DNA from: Pseudodesulfovibrio aespoeensis Aspo-2
GTDB taxonomy: Bacteria > Desulfobacterota > Desulfovibrionia > Desulfovibrionales > Desulfovibrionaceae
NCBI RefSeq assembly: GCF_000176915.2
Contig: NC_014844.1
Coordinates: forward strand, 2,604,001-2,668,000
Direction of reading: 5' to 3'
DNA length: 64,000 bases
Shown here: in pieces, positions 58,855 to 64,000 of the stretch
Layout: each line of letters starts with the position of its first letter
Position numbering within the stretch: position 1 is the first letter of the stretch
Translations under genes and position numbers: made by a program
The notes under the pieces: generated by a model
What the model was told of the DNA's origin: nothing
The model's database searches: none
What the model saw: only the letters and a program-made list of their open reading frames with translations

Positions 58855-60749
58855 TACAGGGCCGCCCCCGGACGCCCTGCCCGCCTGAGCACCAGCAGGG
58901 GCATGAGGCACAGGATGGTGCCGCCGATCCAGATCCAGTTGACCAGCGGGTTGACGCTGATCTTGAAGCTCGCCTTGTGGTCCTCTGTGAAGCCGAGCAG
59001 CGTGGCGTACACCTCGTCGCCCAGGCTGAAGATGGTGGCCACCTCGGCGAACTGCTGCCGCTCGAAGTTGGTGTAGATGCGCTTGTCGGGCCGCATCTGT
59101 CCCAGCACTACCCCGTCTTTGGAGACCTCAAGCGTTGTCGTGGCCCGCGCCTTGAGCTCCGGGGTGGCATCCTCGAACACGCTCAGATACTTGACCTCGT
59201 ACCCGTCGATGACCGCAGTCTCGCCCTCGGCCAGGACGATCTCGCTCTCCACCTTGTAGGGGCCGGAAAAGGCGATGCCCAGGGCCATGAGCACAAGGCC
59301 CAGGTGGATGCCGTAGGCTCCCCACGACTGACGCGAGGCCCGCATGGCCGGATTCAGGACAAAGAGGGTGACGATGCTGACCATGGCTGCCACGGATGCG
59401 GCGGCGGTAAAGGCCGCCAGCGGCTTGGTCACGCCCATGGCAAAGAATCCGGCCAGGGAGGCGACCAGGGCCACGGTCACCACGATGAACCCCTTGGTGT
59501 CGCGCAGGCCGCCCTTCCACCCCAGCCAGGGGCAGTAGCAGAACAGCAGCACCAGCACGGCCATGAAGGGCAGGCAGACGCGGTTGTAGAAGTTGGCGTC
59601 AAGCCCCATGGGCTGCTCGGTCCACAACCGGCTGACGACCGGCCACATGGTGCCCAGCATCACGACCATGCCCAGGGCCAGCAGAAACCAGGCCGTGATG
59701 ACCAGCAGCCCCTGGCGGCTCAGGAAGTCCGACAGGGAGCGGTGGGTGTGCCGCTCGCTGACAAAGACCACCAGGATCGTCAGCGCGAACCAGAAGACCA
59801 TGGACCAGAACAGGGGGACGGACACGCCCGACTCGCCAAAGGTGTGCAGGGATTCGATGACGCCCGAACGGGTCAGGTAGGTGGAGAAGATGCACAGCAG
59901 GAAGGTCAGCGACATCAGGAAGACGTTGGTCCGCTGCAGGGCGTTGCGCCGGGCCTCGATGATGGCCGTGTGCAGGACCGCGGTACCCGCGAACCAGGGG
60001 ATGAGCGAGGCGTTCTCGACCGGATCCCAGGCCCAGTAGCCGCCCCAGCCGAGCTCCATGTACGACCACCAGCCGCCCAACACGATGCCAGCGGTCAGGA
60101 AGACCCAGGACAGGATGTTCCAGTTGCGACAGACCGAAACCCAGGATTTCTCCTCGCCCGCGATGCTGGCGGCCAGGGCGCAGGCGGCCGGGATGGTGTA
60201 CCCGGCAAAGCCGAGGAACAGGAGCGGCGGATGGAATATCATGCCCGGGTTGCGCAGCAGCGGGTTGAGGCCGCGGCCATCGCCGGGCGCGGGAATGATC
60301 TCGATGAAGGGGTTGCTCCACCCGGTCAGCAGGAGCAGGAAGAACCCCTGCACGGTCAGGAAAAACATCCAGAAGAAGAGCCGCGTCCTCGGCGCCAGGG
60401 TCTTGTAGCCGGGCGTGTAGACAAAAACGACGCCCGACAGGGCGATAAGCAGTTCCCAGAAGAGCAGCGATCCCTCGCGGCCACCCCAGAAGGCGGTCAG
60501 GGTGTAGACAAAGGAGAGGGCGTTGTCCACGGTGTCGTAGACGTAGCTGAAGGAGTAGTCGCGGGTGACCAGGGCCACGAGCAGCAGCAGGGAGGAAAAA
60601 ACCACACCCCCCGCGGCCAGGAGCTGGCCGCGCTCGATCAGGACCAGGGCCTCATCCTTCCTGTTCCAGGCGGCGAAACCGGCCCAGGCGGCGAGAAAGA
60701 GGAACGCCAGAAGGGAAAACAGCAGGGCCACGTAACCGGTCAGATGCAT
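58854..60749 (-). CDS. ccmF: CcmF, cytochrome c haem lyase
   Basis: A 631-residue protein with at least 12 membrane segments. The WWD box is MELGWGGYWAWDPVENASLI (about 230-250), and conserved His lie in PAACALAA-side loops (FHPPLLFLGFAGYTIPAACA near 190) and TAVLHTAIIEARRNALQRTN. It attaches haem from CcmE to apocytochromes. The C-terminal 120 residues form a periplasmic beta domain. Length and motifs are normal. Confidence 0.95.
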   Translation of the reverse strand: MHLTGYVALLFSLLAFLFLAAWAGFAAWNRKDEALVLIERGQLLAAGGVVFSSLLLLVALVTRDYSFSYVYDTVDNALSFVYTLTAFWGGREGSLLFWELLIALSGVVFVYTPGYKTLAPRTRLFFWMFFLTVQGFFLLLLTGWSNPFIEIIPAPGDGRGLNPLLRNPGMIFHPPLLFLGFAGYTIPAACALAASIAGEEKSWVSVCRNWNILSWVFLTAGIVLGGWWSYMELGWGGYWAWDPVENASLIPWFAGTAVLHTAIIEARRNALQRTNVFLMSLTFLLCIFSTYLTRSGVIESLHTFGESGVSVPLFWSMVFWFALTILVVFVSERHTHRSLSDFLSRQGLLVITAWFLLALGMVVMLGTMWPVVSRLWTEQPMGLDANFYNRVCLPFMAVLVLLFCYCPWLGWKGGLRDTKGFIVVTVALVASLAGFFAMGVTKPLAAFTAAASVAAMVSIVTLFVLNPAMRASRQSWGAYGIHLGLVLMALGIAFSGPYKVESEIVLAEGETAVIDGYEVKYLSVFEDATPELKARATTTLEVSKDGVVLGQMRPDKRIYTNFERQQFAEVATIFSLGDEVYATLLGFTEDHKASFKISVNPLVNWIWIGGTILCLMPLLVLRRAGRPGAAL

Positions 60750-61126
60750 AAAGGCTCCTTGGCAGACGCATTGAAACGAAACGGCTCGCCCGGCGTCACC
60801 CGCGCGGGGTGTGCGCCTCTCTCGACCGTACCGTATTCACTAGTCTGCATACTCGACTTTTCACCGGGATGGTATGAATTTATTGGCAAAGGAAAGCTCC
60901 TGCCGCGAGTCGGGGCACGCGCCCCGGACCAGTGTTTCGTGGCGATAGGCCGCATCGACGGGCGTTGCAAGCATGTGAATAAAATTTCACAAAAAGGACA
61001 GAACGGCGACAAAAAAGGACGGAAACCGTCCGCCCATGGGCAGGACTCCCCCGCCCTTGCCCTGAAAAAACCCTGGCGCGCGATCCGCCGCGCGCACTCC
61101 TCCGGCCAGATGGACCAGGGAATGGA
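60750..61126. other. Non-coding gap between ccmF and ccmE
   Basis: A 377-bp gap without a supported gene; frames in it are arginine/serine shadows. It contains a terminator after ccmE (61011-61031) and presumably a promoter for ccmF. A separate transcription start for ccmF, downstream of an isolated ccmE, would be unusual for a ccm operon. Confidence 0.55.
61011..61031 (-). terminator. Terminator after ccmE
   Basis: GGACGG, loop, CCGTCC, with six T on the minus strand (six A at 61011-61016). Stem is short but the U-tract is clean. It separates ccmE from ccmF transcription. Confidence 0.7.
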
Positions 61127-61558
61127 TCACCCCTTGCGCTGCTCCATCTCCCGGCTCTCCTCCTCGTACTTGGACGGGCACTTGGTCACCAGCGTCCTGG
61201 CCTTGAAGACCGTGGAGTCCGGGTCGAGACCGCCCTCGACAATGACCTCCACGTCCTCCTTGAAGGTGTCGGGCAACGCGCCCCGATACTCCACGCGCAG
61301 GGTCTTGGTCGGATCAATCTTGTCGATGAGATCAAAAGATGCGCCGAGGTTGTCCGCGTCGAGCACCAGGCCGTCGGGCGAAACCTTGCCGAACAGGCGC
61401 GCCTGCCGGACCTCGCCGCTCTCCATGGCCAACGCCTCGGACACGTTGAGAAAGTACACGCTGTCCTGGGTCAGCCCGGAGACTATGAGATAGCTCAGCC
61501 CGCCCAGAAAGAGCGCCAGGGCCACCACATACACGCCCTTGTTCGTCTTTTTCGCCAT
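61127..61558 (-). CDS. ccmE: Haem chaperone CcmE, CxxxY type (System I*)
   Basis: A 143-residue periplasmic chaperone. One N-terminal anchor (about 8-28, GVYVVALALFLGGLSYLIVS), an OB-fold (VRQARLFGKVSPDGLVLDAD, TLRVEYRGALPDTFKEDVEV) and the haem-binding end FKARTLVTKCPSKYEEESRE. Classic CcmE uses His in HxxxY; here it is Cys (CPSKY). This CxxxY form is known from Desulfovibrio and archaea lacking CcmH, and no CcmH or CcmG is seen here. Two ATG codons (61561, 61558) are possible; AGGAG suits 61558. Confidence 0.92.
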   Translation of the reverse strand: MAKKTNKGVYVVALALFLGGLSYLIVSGLTQDSVYFLNVSEALAMESGEVRQARLFGKVSPDGLVLDADNLGASFDLIDKIDPTKTLRVEYRGALPDTFKEDVEVIVEGGLDPDSTVFKARTLVTKCPSKYEEESREMEQRKG

Positions 61559-61583
61559 CATTATCTCCTGGCGCGTCAGGCGC

Positions 61584-62633
61584 CTATGTATCCTTGGTCT
61601 CGTCGCCGCCCCCGGTCAGCTCACTTCGCTGGGTGCGCGCGAATTCCCGCATATCCACCACCCGGTCGGTCTCGTCAACTATTTCACTGCCGAGAATTTC
61701 CTCCAGCACGTCCTCCAGGGTCACCACGCCAGCCACCCCGCCGTATTCGTCGAGCACCACGCAAAGGTGGTTGCGGCTGCCCAGGAACTTCACCAGGAGC
61801 TTGTCCAGCGTGATGCTCTCAAGCACGAACCGCACCGGGCGCATCAGGTCAGAAAGCCGCATGTCGTCATGGTCGTCGGCCAGGGCCTCAAGCACCTGCC
61901 GGCGGTAGACCACGCCCACGATGTCCTCTGGGTTGTCGGCCCAGACCGGGATGCGGCTGTGCGGCCACTCCGGGTGCTGTTGCCGCGCCTGGGCCACGGT
62001 CAGCTCCGCCGGGAGCGAGAAGACCACGGTGCGCGGCGTCATGATTTCCTCCACCGTCTTCAAGTCCAGCAGCAGGATGTTGCGGATGGACTGCTCCTCA
62101 TACGGCTTGATGGAACCGGACCGCCGGGTCAGCGAGACAATGGCCCGGATGTCGTCCTCGGTATGATCCGGCCCCTCCTTCTTGCGGCTCACGAACTTGG
62201 AGAGCAGCCGCATGACGGTGATGACCGGCCTGAACACCCAGACCATTGCCGTCAGCGGCCTGGCCAGGGGCGGAGCGATGCGGTCGCTGTACATGATGCC
62301 AAGGGTCTTGGGCAGTATCTCCGTAAAAACGAGAATAATTACTGTGAAGCCCAAAGTAAAGAGCCAAAGCGTCTCCTTGCCGTAGACATTGGCCCAGGCC
62401 CAGCCCGCCACAGCCGCGCCCGCCGTATGGGCGCATGTGTTCAGCGTCAGGATGGCCGTGATGGGCTCGTCCACCTTGGTCCGCAGCTTGTGCAATATCT
62501 TGGCCGACTTGCTGCCCGATGTCATGAGCTTTTCGATATCCGACCAGCTCATGGAATAGAGCGCGGCCTCGGCCACGGAACAAAACATGGAGACGAATAC
62601 GGCCACGCCGACCGCGAGCACGAGTTCGATCAT
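61584..62633 (-). CDS. CNNM/CorC-type membrane protein (DUF21 + CBS pair)
   Basis: A 349-residue protein. The DUF21 domain (about 1-150) has four membrane segments with CSVAEAALYSMSWSDIEKLM and FTEILPKTLGIMYSDRIAPP. Two CBS repeats follow (about 195-310, with IMTPRTVVFSLPAELTVAQA and LDEYGGVAGVVTLEDVLEEI). The C-terminal tail is short, without the usual CorC_HlyC transporter domain. It is thought to export or sense Mg2+; other ions are possible. It lies 23 bp upstream of ccmE in the same direction and may share its transcript. Confidence 0.9.
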   Translation of the reverse strand: MIELVLAVGVAVFVSMFCSVAEAALYSMSWSDIEKLMTSGSKSAKILHKLRTKVDEPITAILTLNTCAHTAGAAVAGWAWANVYGKETLWLFTLGFTVIILVFTEILPKTLGIMYSDRIAPPLARPLTAMVWVFRPVITVMRLLSKFVSRKKEGPDHTEDDIRAIVSLTRRSGSIKPYEEQSIRNILLLDLKTVEEIMTPRTVVFSLPAELTVAQARQQHPEWPHSRIPVWADNPEDIVGVVYRRQVLEALADDHDDMRLSDLMRPVRFVLESITLDKLLVKFLGSRNHLCVVLDEYGGVAGVVTLEDVLEEILGSEIVDETDRVVDMREFARTQRSELTGGGDETKDT

Positions 62634-62796
62634 ATGATGTCGTCACTTCCTGTCCAGTCCGGATCAGGCCGGAGTCTGGAGCGTGAAATATACCAGATCG
62701 ATATCAACGGCGCAACAGACATCCGCCTTGACTTCCATGTGGCCTTGGCTGCCATGCGGCCTTGACTTCCATCCAGATTGAAGCGAACTGGAGGGC

Positions 62797-63834
62797 ATGA
62801 GCCAACCCAGCAACGCCAGACCAAGAATCGTGTTCCGCCTGAGCCACCTCGGCGACGTGGCCCTGACCACCGGCGTCCTGACCCACTGGCACGCGACTCA
62901 CGGCGAAACCTTCATTTTCATCACCCGCTCAGCCAGTGCGCCGCTGCTCGACCACCACCCGGCGGTGACGCGCGTCATCGGTCTGGACGATGCGGCCCTC
63001 AAGGAGCACTGGCCTGCCACGGCCCGCGCTCTGGCCGGAGAATTCGCCGGGCATGAACTCATCGACCTGCACGGCACCCTGCGCTCGCGCGTCCTCTCGC
63101 TGCTCTGGCGCGGCCCGGTGCGCCGCTCCCCAAAATTCGGGCTGGCCCGCCGCCTCTTCAGCCTCACCCGCTCGGCTTCGCTACGCCACACCCTCGAAGC
63201 CACCACCGTGCCCCAGCGCTACGCCATGGCCCGCGACCCGGAGCCGCCCGAGGCCGCGCTCCTTATCCCGCGCATCCACCTGACCGAGGCCGAACAAACC
63301 GGGGCCGCCGCCCGCCTGAAAGGCTTCAACACCCGCAAGCCGCGCATCGCCCTGCACCCCTACGCCACCCACCCGGCCAAGCAATGGCCGCGACAAAACT
63401 GGCTGGGGCTGACCGCGCTCCTGGCCGGGTCAGGTCTGGACTGGTTCGTGGTCGGGCGCGACCCGGCCCCGCTGCTGCCCGGCAACAAGCGCGACTTCAC
63501 CAACGCCACGGATCTGCGCGAGACCTGCGCCCTGATGGAACAGGCGGACCTGCTGGTCACAGGAGATTCCGGCCCCATGCATCTGGCCAGCGGCGTGGGC
63601 ACGCCCGTGGCCGCCCTGTTCGGCCCCACCACCCGCGCCTGGGGCTTCTACCCCGCCGGGCCGCTGGACCGCGTCATCGAAGCTGACCTCGACTGCCGCC
63701 CCTGCTCCCTGCACGGCGGCAAGGCCTGCGCCAAAACCCACCAATGCCTCGTCGCCACCGAACCCGAAGCGGTCATGACCGTGATCCGCGACATGCTCGC
63801 ACGCATCCGGCCCGACAGGACCAACCCGGCCTGA
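62797..63834 (+). CDS. Glycosyltransferase family 9 (heptosyltransferase-like)
   Basis: A 345-residue GT-B enzyme. N-terminal RIVFRLSHLGDVALTTGVLT (the family SxxGD box), then HELIDLHGTLRSRVLSLLWR; C-terminal nucleotide-sugar part LVTGDSGPMHLASGVGTPVA with ALFGPTTRAWGFYPAG. It should add heptose or another sugar to lipopolysaccharide core. The ATG at 62797 has GGAGG upstream. The CNNM gene is divergent. Confidence 0.92.
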   Translation: MSQPSNARPRIVFRLSHLGDVALTTGVLTHWHATHGETFIFITRSASAPLLDHHPAVTRVIGLDDAALKEHWPATARALAGEFAGHELIDLHGTLRSRVLSLLWRGPVRRSPKFGLARRLFSLTRSASLRHTLEATTVPQRYAMARDPEPPEAALLIPRIHLTEAEQTGAAARLKGFNTRKPRIALHPYATHPAKQWPRQNWLGLTALLAGSGLDWFVVGRDPAPLLPGNKRDFTNATDLRETCALMEQADLLVTGDSGPMHLASGVGTPVAALFGPTTRAWGFYPAGPLDRVIEADLDCRPCSLHGGKACAKTHQCLVATEPEAVMTVIRDMLARIRPDRTNPA

Positions 63835-63897
63835 TCCCGACTCCGCCCCGTCAGCGGAAAAATCCGAATATCCAGTGACCCTCTGCAACTCGCCCGG

Positions 63898-64000
63898 TCA
63901 GACGCGTTTGCCCCAGTACTGCTCCACCATGTCGGCCCGCTCTTCGAGCAGGGTTTCCACGCCCGGCGGCACCAGATAGCGCAGCGAGCGGCTCTCCAGC
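63898..64000 (-). CDS. C-terminal end of an unidentified gene
   Basis: Only the last 33 codons are inside the window: residues LESRSLRYLVPPGVETLLEE followed by a helix ending QYWGKRV and the TGA at 63898. The reading is open from the window edge. Codon use is typical of the host. Too little to name; the neighbour is a surface-sugar transferase. Confidence 0.6.
   Translation of the reverse strand, partial: LESRSLRYLVPPGVETLLEERADMVEQYWGKRV

Noticed and set aside
58977-61493. 838-codon plus-strand frame opposite ccmF and ccmE
   Set aside because: Crosses two real genes, a terminator and a gap; no domain-like sequence.

Overview
The window looks like the chromosome of a high-GC sulfate-reducing deltaproteobacterium of the Desulfovibrio/Pseudodesulfovibrio type. 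The assignment is inferred from gene content: a System I* cytochrome c maturation cluster whose CcmE carries CxxxY instead of HxxxY, a giant FAD/Fe-S lactate-dehydrogenase-type flavoprotein, an IMPDH-GMP synthetase pair, a Tat locus and a complete branched-chain amino-acid ABC transporter. No rRNA, tRNA or CRISPR array was seen.

Positions 1 to about 29,250 are the right-hand part of a Mu-like, contractile-tailed transposable prophage; its left end lies outside the window. Unlike Mu, in which nearly everything reads one way, a central control region (repressor 19361-19702, a large dyad operator 19714-19752, Ner-like gene 19825-20049) divides two divergent arms. The rightward early arm holds HTH regulators, the MuA-type transposase, the MuB-type ATPase, Gam, an HU-family protein, GemA and a Mor-family activator, and ends at the host junction. 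The leftward arm starts with a lower-GC three-gene cargo block (17021-19331). It continues with lysis genes (holin, transglycosylase, nested spanins), DNA packaging (small and large terminase, portal, gpF), head genes (protease/scaffold, decoration protein, gpT capsid) and tail genes (sheath, tube, a tail chaperone with a predicted -2 frameshift, tape measure, gpN). A 26-bp dyad motif recurs only in front of the lysis operon and in front of gene I, the two places where Mu has C-dependent late promoters.

From 29,298 to 40,588 is host core DNA: FAD/Fe-S oxidoreductase, PAS histidine kinase, thioesterase, ruvX, mltG, lepB, a family 2 glycosyltransferase, a TtuA-like tRNA-thiolation ATPase with a small ubiquitin-fold partner, a response regulator and hisA.

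Positions 40,600 to 44,540 form an AT-richer decayed island: a gene broken by a 1-nt frameshift and a second gene split by two insertion sequences (an IS3-family element and an IS1595-family element with an exact 8-bp target duplication). Removing both elements restores one 220-codon reading frame.

From 44,543 to the end core DNA resumes: lipoprotein, hisB, tatC and tatA/B, guaA, guaB, livFGMH and livK, the ccm cluster (ccmE-F-A-B-C-D plus a TPR protein), a CNNM/CorC-type membrane protein, a family 9 glycosyltransferase and the end of one further gene.
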